The position numbers and the translations under genes are program-made. Positions 33,248-43,400 of a stretch of DNA of 64,000 nt are shown piece after piece; the first letter of the stretch is position 1; each line of letters begins with the position of its first letter. The DNA lies in the IMG/VR virus record IMGVR_UViG_3300048694_000663, positions 1 through 64,000 of that record. One strand, written 5' to 3'. Origin of the DNA: a virus. A model generated the notes under the pieces. The model saw only the letters and a program-made list of their open reading frames with translations, was not told where the DNA came from and ran no database searches.

Positions 33248-33373
33248 TTAAGCGTGGATTTTTTGGCAGGCGTGGCAAAGATATGTTGCGTCAGCGTCAG
33301 CATCCTTTGTAAGGATTTCTGCAACGACGATGTTGTTAGCGCATTGAGCGCACTGGGTCTTCAAATCAGCCAT
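33248..33373 (-). CDS. Small zinc-ribbon protein, 41 aa
   Basis: The frame from ATG 33373 to TAA 33248 encodes a 41-residue protein with two C-x2-C knuckles (TQCAQCAN and LCHACQK), a compact zinc ribbon. An AAGGAAA ribosome site is well placed. Upstream, TTGAGC and TATGAC spaced 17 bases apart could be a promoter. The role may be structural or regulatory. Confidence 0.72.
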   Translation of the reverse strand: MADLKTQCAQCANNIVVAEILTKDADADATYLCHACQKIHA

Positions 33374-33419
33374 TATATTTCCTTTCAAAGAAACATTGTG
33401 TTTGTTAGTATGTCATATC

Positions 33420-33980
33420 CTACGGCAGAATATTGCTCAAATTGGATTCTACAGAGGCCTTGTATCGAGGCTCTAGTTCCATTTGGTCTAGTTCTTTAAA
33501 GAGGTTACGGGATTCTTCTTGGCGCCCAATCCACCAAGCCGATACCGCCTTCTCAAAGGTCAACACATAAGGCCCGTAGTACTCAACATCTGCAGGCAGG
33601 GGCGATGTATTTTCAGCCCAGACAAGTCCAACGCAAGCCATGGTGTAGCACTCCTGCCAAGCTGCCAGTCCTTCATAGTAACGAGCTAAAAAGAAATATG
33701 CCTCGGGACGATTAGGGACAAGCGCCATAGCTTGAAGGATGTTATTAAGCACAGTCTTGTTTCTATCTCGCTGGTCGTTAAAGCAGATAGACATCTTTAG
33801 CAAGGATGTGTAAGCAATCAAAGGGTGGGTAGTAACCCCATACTCGGCTGCCCGAAGGTAAAACGAAACCGCCGAAGCTGTTTGATTCAGCTCATTATAT
33901 TTTTCTGCAATCTCAAAGTTTAATACAGGATTAAACATGTCATGAGAAGCGCTCTCAATTAGCTCTTCAATGGACTTCAT
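33420..33980 (-). CDS. TPR-like protein related to glycosyltransferase-associated repeats
   Basis: The 186-residue protein contains tetratricopeptide-like helices (NFEIAEKYNELNQTASAVSFYLRA, PEAYFFLARYYEGLAAWQEC, WWIGRQEESRNLFKEL). The ARYYEGLAAWQECYTMA segment and following YYGPYVLTFEKAVSAWW resemble the TPR part normally fused behind family 2 glycosyltransferases. Here it stands alone and overlaps the GH130-like gene by 5 codons. The pair may act together on a glycan. Its presence amid head-tail genes is odd for a structural operon. Confidence 0.72.
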   Translation of the reverse strand: MKSIEELIESASHDMFNPVLNFEIAEKYNELNQTASAVSFYLRAAEYGVTTHPLIAYTSLLKMSICFNDQRDRNKTVLNNILQAMALVPNRPEAYFFLARYYEGLAAWQECYTMACVGLVWAENTSPLPADVEYYGPYVLTFEKAVSAWWIGRQEESRNLFKELDQMELEPRYKASVESNLSNILP

Positions 33981-34971
33981 TAGTCAAAGCCTCCTCAATC
34001 ATCTCTTCTACCACCGCTCCTGGAACGCGAAGTACAAATGCTGCGTTATCTTGAAACCCAAAACTTATTAGTAAGTCATCCCCTAGCTTCGCTGCCCCAG
34101 CACAAAACTCAATCCTGGCGTCCAGGAAGGTCCATTTCTCTGGAGATATCCCTAACAAGTTAAACTCTTTATCCCAGACATAAAGGCGGTGATGGTAGAA
34201 CCCGTCTTTTTGCTGTAGATAGTTTTTAAACAATTGAACCTCATGACCAATGGAGATATAATAATCCCCCCAGGTAAGGACCTGCGAACCACCGCGTTGG
34301 TCGTTAGGTACAGGAAAAGATTCTTTAACAAATACTTGGTTAGTGCTTTCGGCATATGGCTCTGAGTAGACAACCTCGGTAGGGTTTGTCCATTTAACAA
34401 AGTGATAAGGCTCGTCAACTACTGGATACCAGTTCTTTTCGCAATAGGATGTATTAGGCGGTGGGGCAGGGATTCTTTTTCTATGAATCTCTTTAGCCGT
34501 CCACGCCTCTTTGTCTATAGTTAATTCACTATATTCCATACGACCTTGACCATTAGTCGTAGTGTCTCGCCTGACGCCAATAAGAAAGTAAGCGTTGTGC
34601 CATTGCACTAGGCGGGCATCTTCTAGCCCTACAAATTCCCAGATAGGTTGATGCAACTCAAGCATCTCTACCTTAGTGTGGTTAATTACCTTCAGGTTTT
34701 TATCAAGACGCATCAAGTAATTTTCAGTCACTAGACGCATGTCTTTCTCTGGATGTAAGTAAGACAGAGGGCCCCAATGGGAAGGAAACTGTTGAGTGTT
34801 CTCAGAGTGATAAAGCGTGTAGTTGACGTGGCGTAGATTGACAAGAATGTCGCCATCGCTGTCCACAAAGATAGAAGGGTTCATAAGGCCAGTGCCGTTG
34901 GTTAGCCCTTTGGATATTACTAAGGGAGCTAACTTGCCTCCGCTTGCTACTGAGCGTTGTACTAGATTCAT
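33967..34971 (-). CDS. GH130-like five-bladed beta-propeller (glycosidase/phosphorylase-like)
   Basis: The protein of about 334 residues shows the repeated-blade pattern of GH43/GH130-like enzymes: LMNPSIFVDSDGDILVNLR, EFVGLEDARLVQW with the EDAR motif, CEKNWYPVVD, GGSQVLTWGDYYISIGHE and ARIEFCAGAAKLGDDLLISFG. GH130 enzymes cleave or phosphorolyse beta-mannosides. Whether this one is catalytic or only glycan-binding is open. The open frame reaches 34995, but that ATG lies in the loop of a terminator hairpin. ATG 34971 is preferred, with no ribosome site but a TATACT box just upstream. Its partner downstream is TPR-like. Confidence 0.75.
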   Translation of the reverse strand: MNLVQRSVASGGKLAPLVISKGLTNGTGLMNPSIFVDSDGDILVNLRHVNYTLYHSENTQQFPSHWGPLSYLHPEKDMRLVTENYLMRLDKNLKVINHTKVEMLELHQPIWEFVGLEDARLVQWHNAYFLIGVRRDTTTNGQGRMEYSELTIDKEAWTAKEIHRKRIPAPPPNTSYCEKNWYPVVDEPYHFVKWTNPTEVVYSEPYAESTNQVFVKESFPVPNDQRGGSQVLTWGDYYISIGHEVQLFKNYLQQKDGFYHHRLYVWDKEFNLLGISPEKWTFLDARIEFCAGAAKLGDDLLISFGFQDNAAFVLRVPGAVVEEMIEEALTNEVH

Positions 34972-34975
34972 GGTG

Positions 34976-35011
34976 AAAAAAGTATACCCCGCCATTTCTG
35001 ACGGGGCATAC
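34976..35011 (-). terminator. Rho-independent terminator after the 1374-aa protein gene
   Basis: In minus-strand sense GTATGCCCCG and CGGGGTATAC pair (10 bp with one G-U) around a 10-base loop and are followed by TTTTTT. It ends the unit of the 1374-residue protein. A TATACT in its 3' arm may also serve as a -10 box for the GH130-like gene. Confidence 0.8.
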
Positions 35012-35025
35012 TTCGGAAGCGTTTT

Positions 35026-38000
35026 CTATGCTTGAGCTTCAGACCATGATAGACGAGCCTGAACTGTCTGAGCAGTTGTACCAACGTTAGATACAACGAT
35101 TGTCAAGACGTCTGGACCATCTGGGTATGGAGCGGTGTTACCATAAGGCATACCACCACCAAGGATTGAGTTACCAAGGTCACGAACCTGTGAAAGGTCA
35201 ACCTGACCAGTTGAGTTGGTAAAGAATCCACCAGTTGCTTCTCCACCTTGGATTGTGTAGTTACCACCAGCGTAGTCCACAATCTGTGCAAGTGAGGAGT
35301 TTGGAATCAAGGTTGCGTTGTTTACAGCGTTCTTCCAAAGTGCGTTGACGTTTGCTGTTGGGTTAAAGACTTTACCGTTTAGGTAAGCAAGCACAAGTAC
35401 GTTACCTGTGGTTGTTCCTGTAAGGGTAAGGTCGAGAGCCTTAAGCATCAACTGCATGCGGTTAACAATTTCCTTAGTACCGAAGTTACCTGTCACACCT
35501 GAGTCAACAGCTGGTGCTACGCGGATTGACATGAGAGCCTTTGTAGAAGCACCCCAGAAGGTCAATGTAGCTGATGTGATAGTAACTGCGTTACTTAGAG
35601 TAATTGATGTTGAGCTGTTAACTGCTGTTACGTAAGTATTACGTGGGACAGCTGTACCAGCAAAGTCAGCAACATACATACCAGGAACGATGTTGGTGTT
35701 TGCTGCACCAAGGGTTACTGTTGCAGAGGCTGATGCTGTACCAGTTGCGGTAAATGATGTAGCAGGAGCAAGCTGTGTACCCACTGTCTGGCCGTATGTG
35801 AAGAGAAGTGACTTATCATCATCAAAACGACCATCCATCATTACTGATGAACCCCAGTGAGCAATAGTTGGAGCATCTGTAGGCATAGCCTGGAAGACTT
35901 CAACTGGAGCTGTTGCTGAGTAGGTAAAGGCCTGACCAGATGTCGCACCACCAGCTACAGCAACGATTGTTGGGTTTGCTGTCATTGGTGAGTTAGAGAA
36001 TACAACTGTTGTTCCTTGAATGTAGCTGATGAAGGTACCTTCTGGAACTGTTGGGTGAATAATACGCTGACCAACCTGTAGACCAGTAGCAGAACCAACA
36101 ACTGCAGTGTTAGAACCAACAGCCCATGTGGTTGTTACTGATGTAGAACCAGCCTGAGCACGTGTAACACCTGTAAGTGTGTTAGAGGTCTTACCTGTGT
36201 AGTTGATAAGTTCTTGCTTTGTACCGTCCTTGATAACAGCAAGACCTGGCTGGCTGTAGAAGGTGATAGCACCTGAAACAGCACCAGCATTGTTCGCTGA
36301 AAGAGTTACGGTTGTACCTGAGATTGAAACAATCTGAGTACCAGCAGTAATGTTAGTTGCGTTAGCCCAAAGACCATTTGTAAGACCTACAGCGCTACCT
36401 ACAACAATTGTGTTAGCTCCTGAGTTACCAGTTGCTGTTGTAACAATTGCCTTAGGTGACATGAATGATGAAGTATCTTCAACGTTAATGGTTGTATCAC
36501 CTGAACCAACAGACGCAGTAATCTTTGTTGTTGGAGCATATGTTGAAGCCTCATAACGAGCAGGTAGGTTACCTGAACGCATGTAAGCCATTGGGTTTTG
36601 GTTGTTATTAGCAAGCTTGTGTGCGTAGATGATTTCGCCCTTAGGACCACGGAAGCCCCAACGAACGAATCCAGCGCCATACCAGGTGTAGTCGATGTAG
36701 AACATCTGCATCTTGGTAAGGTCAAGTGTGTAACCTGAAGGGCCAGTTCCATCGCACTTATCAATATTCCAGTTTGAACGTGGAATACGAAGGTCTTGTG
36801 TCTTTGAGACAGTTACGTTAGAAGCATCTGGTCCACGGTACGCTTGTGTAAGAGTAAGTGATGTGTCAGATGCGATTGTATCAACGCGGTAAGATTGACC
36901 ACGAATAACAATCCAGTCACCAGGGTTCAACTGCTTGTTGAAGCTGGTTGGGAAGTTTGTTGAGCCTGTTACAGTTGCTGAACCGCCTGTTACAGATACG
37001 CGACCCGCAATCTGGAAGATTGAAGAACGACGAACTGCATAAAGGTTCTGACCATCGTATTCGAAGAAGTTACCGTTCTGGTTATCAAATAGACCAAGAC
37101 GGTTTTGAGCACCATCCCAGTTAGTAATTGATAGGTAGTACTGTCCAGATGCTGTTGCAATAGTTGGGGCAGTAGCAGGGATGTATGTGAAGGTGTTCTG
37201 GTCAATAACGTTTACAGCAGAGAAGCTTCCATTGTATCCAGTTTCGTTAGCACCAAAGATGGTGATAGCAAAACCTGGCTGTAGACCATGACGTTCCTTT
37301 GTTGTAACAGTCACAGATGGTGAGCTGTAGGTCATCTTGTCAATTGTGTATGTTGGCTGCAAGATTGTTCCTGTAGACAACTGCATACCCTTACCTGATT
37401 GGTAACGGAAGTAACGGCGTGTTTGACGAACAAGTGAGATGTTGTTAGATGAACCGTTAGATGAGAACATAACGCCACCGTCAAATGCACGGTGAACTGA
37501 CTGAGCCTGTGAACGAGCAAAGACTGAAGCAGTTACGGTACAAGCTGTAGATGACATTGTTGCAAGAAGGTTCTGTGACAATGAAACGATATTACCAACT
37601 ACACCTGTGATGTAAGTATCTGCAGGAATGAAGTTAGCTGAGATAAGTGAAGCACCAACAACAGCACCCGTTGCGTTAGCAAGAGTAACCATGTTAGTTC
37701 CAACAGTACCTGAACCAGTTGTGGCAGTCTGAGGTCCAAGCAAGGTACCTGAGATTGTTCCACCGCGGTTATCGTAAATGTTAAATACAGTAGGTGATTG
37801 AACACGAGATACGATGAAGTTACCGTTTGGAGGAGTACCGCCTGAGGTAGAACCTACGATTGCAACTTCGTTACCTACCTGAAGACCGTGGTTTGTACCA
37901 GTTGTAACTGTTACATCCTGACCTGTGTAGGAAAGAGTTGTTGCTGTGTTGTTACCGACAACAGCATCGCGGTAGTAATCACCAGTAAGAATAAGAGTCT

Positions 38001-39150
38001 TAGATGGGTCAAAGATTGACTGTGAAGCCCAAGCTGTTGGTGTTGGGGCCTTTGAAGTAAAGGTGAATGAAGTTTCACCAGGACGTGTTTCAATAACATA
38101 GTTACCAGCAACGCCTGGGAAATAAGCATCTTGTACAGATACTGGGCTTCCAACTGGAGGAGCAACGTTAGTAGTTACTGTACCAGCAACTGATGACTGA
38201 CCAGTTGTAGCGTTCATTAGGCGGAATGAAGTTGCATTTGGAACTTCAAGGACCTGTAGAGGAATACCTGAGTTAGTGTTGTAACCTGATGGAGTAACAC
38301 CAGTAATGGTTACATACTGACCGACAGTTAAACCGTGTGCAGTTGCTGTGTTATAAATAGCAGTCGTACCATTGCCTTGAACACCTGTAGCAAGAAGAGT
38401 TACAGTGGTGTTTGTCAAAGTCGCTGTAATAGTACGAGTACCAGCCGCACCAGTTGTAAGACCAGACAAAGTCAAAGCGTTGAATAGAAGCTGTGATGCA
38501 AATGGACGACCATTTGTAAAGGTCTGTGTTTCCCACTTGGTGTCTTGCTTAGCGTATTCAAAGTCTGTATCCATCATTGACTGTGGAGTAGAGACGCGTA
38601 GCTTGTTTACTGGGTCTGAGTATGTCTCATCTGGCTTAATACGCTCAGAGAACTCATCAACAGTAATCTGAAGTGCGTCAGTTGAAAGCATACCTGCTGT
38701 AGCAGGGTTGTAATTAAGAGTGATAACAGTTGACTCACCAGCAGAAGCCAAACCACCAGAAGAGTATGTACCTGTAACAGTTGAAGCAACAGTAAATGTA
38801 TTAGCTGTTGTTGCTGTAATTGTTACACCAGCAAGATTAAATGACGCTGGAGTGATACCTGTAATGTTTACAAGTTGACCTGGGGTAAAGCTGTGGTTAG
38901 CAGTTGTTGTGAAAGTTACCGCAGTACCGTTACCAGTAGCAGTAAGGATTGCTGCCGTTAGCTGGTTATCACCGTAGGTTGCATAACCTGTTGCTAAAAG
39001 AGATGTATCTGAGAAGTTATAAATAACTTTATTTTGCGTTACGTTTGTGATAAGAACAAGGCGTTCCTTTGGAACGATGCGTCGTAGAACTACTTGCTTT
39101 GTTGATGGGTTAAACGCATAACCACCATCTAATAGAATCTTTCTTGCCAT
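35026..39150 (-). CDS. Giant beta-repeat virion protein (1374 aa)
   Basis: The 1374-residue protein consists largely of repeated beta-modules of the form HGLxVGxxVxIxGxxxxxYN followed by xVxxTTFTV, for example GLTVGQYVTITGVTPSGYN, GLQPGFAITIFGANETGYN and FTPGQLVNITGITPASFN. Related modules occur in the tail protein at 16113-18935 and the protein at 58259-59338. The middle has a non-repeat segment (FYIDYTWYGAGFVRWGFRGPKGEI) that looks like a core fold. It is probably a large tail or neck fibre, or a head-bound appendage, and not enzymatic. A terminator follows directly. Confidence 0.78.
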   Translation of the reverse strand: MARKILLDGGYAFNPSTKQVVLRRIVPKERLVLITNVTQNKVIYNFSDTSLLATGYATYGDNQLTAAILTATGNGTAVTFTTTANHSFTPGQLVNITGITPASFNLAGVTITATTANTFTVASTVTGTYSSGGLASAGESTVITLNYNPATAGMLSTDALQITVDEFSERIKPDETYSDPVNKLRVSTPQSMMDTDFEYAKQDTKWETQTFTNGRPFASQLLFNALTLSGLTTGAAGTRTITATLTNTTVTLLATGVQGNGTTAIYNTATAHGLTVGQYVTITGVTPSGYNTNSGIPLQVLEVPNATSFRLMNATTGQSSVAGTVTTNVAPPVGSPVSVQDAYFPGVAGNYVIETRPGETSFTFTSKAPTPTAWASQSIFDPSKTLILTGDYYRDAVVGNNTATTLSYTGQDVTVTTGTNHGLQVGNEVAIVGSTSGGTPPNGNFIVSRVQSPTVFNIYDNRGGTISGTLLGPQTATTGSGTVGTNMVTLANATGAVVGASLISANFIPADTYITGVVGNIVSLSQNLLATMSSTACTVTASVFARSQAQSVHRAFDGGVMFSSNGSSNNISLVRQTRRYFRYQSGKGMQLSTGTILQPTYTIDKMTYSSPSVTVTTKERHGLQPGFAITIFGANETGYNGSFSAVNVIDQNTFTYIPATAPTIATASGQYYLSITNWDGAQNRLGLFDNQNGNFFEYDGQNLYAVRRSSIFQIAGRVSVTGGSATVTGSTNFPTSFNKQLNPGDWIVIRGQSYRVDTIASDTSLTLTQAYRGPDASNVTVSKTQDLRIPRSNWNIDKCDGTGPSGYTLDLTKMQMFYIDYTWYGAGFVRWGFRGPKGEIIYAHKLANNNQNPMAYMRSGNLPARYEASTYAPTTKITASVGSGDTTINVEDTSSFMSPKAIVTTATGNSGANTIVVGSAVGLTNGLWANATNITAGTQIVSISGTTVTLSANNAGAVSGAITFYSQPGLAVIKDGTKQELINYTGKTSNTLTGVTRAQAGSTSVTTTWAVGSNTAVVGSATGLQVGQRIIHPTVPEGTFISYIQGTTVVFSNSPMTANPTIVAVAGGATSGQAFTYSATAPVEVFQAMPTDAPTIAHWGSSVMMDGRFDDDKSLLFTYGQTVGTQLAPATSFTATGTASASATVTLGAANTNIVPGMYVADFAGTAVPRNTYVTAVNSSTSITLSNAVTITSATLTFWGASTKALMSIRVAPAVDSGVTGNFGTKEIVNRMQLMLKALDLTLTGTTTGNVLVLAYLNGKVFNPTANVNALWKNAVNNATLIPNSSLAQIVDYAGGNYTIQGGEATGGFFTNSTGQVDLSQVRDLGNSILGGGMPYGNTAPYPDGPDVLTIVVSNVGTTAQTVQARLSWSEAQA

Positions 39151-39153
39151 GGA

Positions 39154-39669
39154 TTAAAACGCTCCTATTAATAAATCCGCTGCTGGAAACGGATAAGTTG
39201 TTGTTAGTGCTGTTGAGTCTGGTCCTCCCACGACTCGACCATCAAAAGTAGTTCCTGCTGCTACAGGTTGTGAAAACACAATGTAGCCATCATTATCTAC
39301 TCGTAACCAATTGTATCTTGCCACATCATTCTCTGGAACAGAAAAGGCTATGTAAGAATTGCTTACTCTTTGAACTATACCATTCAGTGCGACTAGGAGT
39401 CTTTGTGAATTGGTGATGTTCACCTTCACGCCTTGGTAGGTCGGAAGGAATCTATATGTTACGCCATCAAACTTTGGCGATAAATCGTCCAAAAGAACGA
39501 TATCGGTGTTGAAACCAGAAGGTCCCTGCACACCTTGGAGTCCTTGAATACCTTGTGGACCAGTTGTGGTTGTTGTTGCTTGCCACGCATATCCCGTCCA
39601 AGTCCAAGTACGTGAGCCATATGTATAGACCTGCCCATTCGTGGGCGTGCCTGGAAAATCAATTGGCAT
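39154..39669 (-). CDS. Short fibre protein with collagen-like segment
   Basis: A 171-residue protein. The N-terminus has a Trp-rich anchor (PGTPTNGQVYTYGSRTWTWTG) common in phage fibres. This is followed by six Gly-X-Y triplets ([16 protein letters not shown]) and a C-terminal beta domain (about 60-171) with NNSQ-like and GRVVGGP stretches. It probably forms a trimeric fibre tip or a head fibre. It shares the collagen-like pattern with the two big genes upstream. Confidence 0.72.
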   Translation of the reverse strand: MPIDFPGTPTNGQVYTYGSRTWTWTGYAWQATTTTTGPQGIQGLQGVQGPSGFNTDIVLLDDLSPKFDGVTYRFLPTYQGVKVNITNSQRLLVALNGIVQRVSNSYIAFSVPENDVARYNWLRVDNDGYIVFSQPVAAGTTFDGRVVGGPDSTALTTTYPFPAADLLIGAF

Positions 39670-39747
39670 ATTTTTTCTCTCTCTGAGACGTCTTGGTTAA
39701 AAGTATACGAGGCTTCTGCCCTTCTGTGGGGTATATAGTCAAAAGGT

Positions 39748-40461
39748 TCAAAGGTTGTTCTTAATCAGGTTGTAGTTTGAGAGTACCTCGGCGTCTCCGA
39801 GGACCCTATTGTAAATATGGACATGCCTCATTTGGGCAGGGATTGTATACGCTGGAAATAATCCAATAGGAGCGTTGCCCGCTGTTTTGGGGTTGGCAAG
39901 CCCTGTTCTATCTCCAAGTTTGTTTCCATTTACATAAACGGAAGTTGTTGCGCCATTTTTGGAGACGCCAATGTAGTACCAGGTATTCACAGTAAACTCT
40001 GTTCCAGGAGCTGGATAAGGCCCAGTCGCTGTTGATGTAAAGTCTGAGTCAGTATTCCCTGGGTCAAACCGCCAATGGACTGTGTTATTTGAGGGGTAGC
40101 GCCAAATTCCAGGGCTGCGGTCAGTTCCTGAGGGTTCGTAGCCAAAAATTTTATCCCAAGTACCGCTGAAGCCAGAAAGCCGAATTGAAAGAAAAATACT
40201 GTGAACATCTGTATTAAGAATTGAAGTAGAGGCTGTTGTGTATGGAGTGTTGTATTGCAAAGCGCTTCCTGAAAGCGGAGAATTTCCAGTAGCATTTAAT
40301 ACTGATGGACTTAAGTCGTACCAAGTATTCCCACTTCCAGGATATGAAGATGGATTTGTTGCGTCCAAGTGAAGTACCAACCCATTAAGCACAATTGATT
40401 GAACAGCTCCAATTTTAGTCCCTTTAGTGCTGGCGACTCCTAGCGAGCTTACTAACGGCAT
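39748..40461 (-). CDS. LamG/concanavalin-like lectin domain protein
   Basis: The 237-residue protein has the jelly-roll laminin-G/concanavalin A-like pattern. LVLHLDATNPSSYPGSGNTW and YDLSPSVLNATG are followed by NTWYYIGVSKNGATTSVYVNG and HVHIYNRVLGDAEV. Such domains bind sugars and often form receptor-binding heads of phage fibres. It lies between collagen-like fibre genes, so it is a plausible receptor-binding or decoration protein. The ATG overlaps the end of the 1057-residue gene as TAATG-type coupling. Confidence 0.8.
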   Translation of the reverse strand: MPLVSSLGVASTKGTKIGAVQSIVLNGLVLHLDATNPSSYPGSGNTWYDLSPSVLNATGNSPLSGSALQYNTPYTTASTSILNTDVHSIFLSIRLSGFSGTWDKIFGYEPSGTDRSPGIWRYPSNNTVHWRFDPGNTDSDFTSTATGPYPAPGTEFTVNTWYYIGVSKNGATTSVYVNGNKLGDRTGLANPKTAGNAPIGLFPAYTIPAQMRHVHIYNRVLGDAEVLSNYNLIKNNL

Positions 40462-43400
40462 TATGCATACCTAGTTCTGTTAGCAAGTACTGTCCATGTT
40501 GAGGCTGCTGTTTTAATAATAGAGTATGTATAAGCATCAATTGCATTAGTATTACCGCTTGTAGGAGCTCCATTAAACCACTTAGGGGTAACAGCAACGC
40601 CATCAATTTGAAACGCTGTTTGATAATAAGCAGTAGCTCCTTGGGTAGTTAGCATGGTCACAGTAATAGATTGCCCAACTGCTAGATAATTATCAAGAGT
40701 TTGGGCACCATCAGCCGTGACATTAAACGTAAAGTTTCCTGTTGCATTAGGTACAAACAACGTCACTGCAGTAAACGCTTTGATGTAGTAATTAAGAACA
40801 CCATTAAGAGCAGATTGATTAATGGACGCTGACTCGATTAATTGAGCAACAGTGGTTGTTCCAGTAAAGGTTGTGTTAGAGAAAGTTACGCCTGTGGTTG
40901 TTGGGTATGTTCCTTGAGTTCCTTGAATACCCTGTGCACCAGTGTTACCTTGTAATCCAACAGGACCAAAACCACCTTGAATACCAGTGGTGCCTTGCGC
41001 ACCGCCTTCGCCAGGGAATCCTTGAATACCCTGAATTCCAATACCAGTAGTGCCTTGAATACCTTGAGAGCCATAACCAGTTAATCCTTGTGGACCTAGC
41101 GCTCCGTCATGTCCTTGAATACCTTGAGAGCCAGTTAATCCTTGAAGACCAGTGGTACCTTGCGTACCTATTGCACTTGGCCCTTGGATACCTTGGATAC
41201 CCTGTACACCAGCAAAACCAGAAGCTGAAAGCTCTACCCATGCATATGTGTTTCCATCATATACATATGTATAGCCAACACCAGTCTCTGCATCTGTCCA
41301 TCTATCTCCAAGTAATGGAGAAGACGGAGGAGTAGAACTAAATGCAATTGCAGCGTTCGGACCTTGTACGCCTTGGTTTCCTTGAACGCCTTGTAGCCCT
41401 TGAACACCTTGGTCGCCAGTTAATCCCTGCGTTCCTTGTGTTCCGTTATTACCAGTTAAACCTTGTAGCCCTTGAGCGCCAATAAAACCTTGTACACCAG
41501 ATGCGCCTTGAAGACCAATAGTTCCCTGAGCACCTTGTGCTCCTTGACCAGTTGCTCCCTGAATACCTTGAGCACCAGATGCCCCTGCAAATCCACTAGC
41601 ACTTACTTCTACCCATGCATAATTATTTCCATCATAGATATATGTATATTCAACGCCGCTATTGCTGTCGACCCATCTATCACCAAGCAATGGAGATACT
41701 GGAGGAGTTGCATCAAATATTAAAGCAGCGTTAGGTCCTTGGATACCTTGCACACCTTGTGCGCCACTACCTGTAGCTCCTTGAATGCTTGCACCCTGAA
41801 TACCCTGAGTACCTTGTACGCCATCATTTCCAGTAAAGCCTTGAAGTCCTTGAGCTCCTATGAAACCTTGAGCACCTGAGGTTCCTTGAGCACCATTAGC
41901 GCCTTGAGTTCCCGCGCCCGCAGCTCCTTGCAAACCTTGCGTTCCTTGAGCACCTGCAATACCTGCATAACCTGAAGCTGATACTTCAACCCATGCGTTG
42001 TTATTACCATCATTAATCCACGTATATTCAACACCACTATTTGAATCAACCCAGCGGTCACCCAACAATGGAAATGCTGGAGGAGTGGTTCCAAAACTAA
42101 TTGCAGCATTAGGACCTTGGATACCTTGAGAGCCTTGAACTCCTTGTGCACCGATAAAGCCTTGAACACCTTGTGTTCCTTGAGCACCATCTACACCGAT
42201 TGTGCCAGTAAATCCTTGGACACCTTGAGTACCAACAAATCCTTGTAAGCCTTGAGCACCAGCAAATCCTTGAGCCGCTGCAGCTCCAGCTATACCTTGC
42301 GCACCAGCAGTACCTGTCGCACCTTGAATTCCGTAACCAGCAAAACCAGATGCTGAAAGTTCAATCCATGCATAACTGTTGCCATCATAAGTCCAGGTAT
42401 ATTCAGAACCAGAGTTCGCGTCTACCCAACGGTCACCAAGAGTTGGAGAGACAGGTGGAGTAACTGAGAAAGTAATTCCAACAGTAGGTCCTTGAACACC
42501 TTGGTTTCCTTGGATACCTTGGGTTCCTTGAATACCAGTTCCTGTTAAACCTTGCGAACCAGTAGTTCCTTGAGCGCCATCATTTCCTTGTAAGCCTTGA
42601 GCGCCGATAAATCCTTGAAGACCTTGAGCTCCTGCAAAACCTTGAGCTGCTGCTGCACCTGCAATACCTTGTGCACCTGGCGCACCAGCAGGTCCTTGAA
42701 TACCAATACCAGCAAAACCAGAAGCACTTACTTCAACCCAGGCGTAATTGTTACCGTCATAAATCCACGTGTACTCAGAGCCTGAGTTTGCATCAACCCA
42801 TCTATCACCAAGTAATGGAGATGCTGGAGGAGTAACATCAAAAGTGATTGCAGCATTTGGTCCCTGTAAACCTTGAATACCTTGAGTACCAGCACCAGTC
42901 AAACCTTGGGCACCAAGTAAACCTTGGATACCTTGAACACCATCAAAACCTTGAGCGCCAATTAATCCCTGGGTTCCAATAAAACCTTGAAGACCTTGCG
43001 AACCAGTAAAGCCTTGAGCTGCAGCAGCTCCCGCTAAACCTTGTGCACCAGCAGCACCAGCAGGACCAGCAGGTCCTTGCACACCACTAAATCCAGATGC
43101 AGAAACTTCAACCCATGTTGAATTATTTCCATCGTTAATCCATGTGTATTCGATACCGCTGTTGCTATCTACCCAACGGTCGCCAATAGAAGGGGATAGT
43201 GGAGGAACTGAATCGAATGTGATTCCAGCATTAGTTCCTTGTACACCCTGGATACTTGCACCCTGGATACCTTGCGCACCAGCAACGCCTTGCGCTCCAG
43301 CTAAACCTTGAAGACCAGTCGCGCCTTGTACGCCATCAACACCAATAGTTCCAGCAGTACCTTGTGAACCAATAAAACCTTGTAGACCTTGTGTACCACC

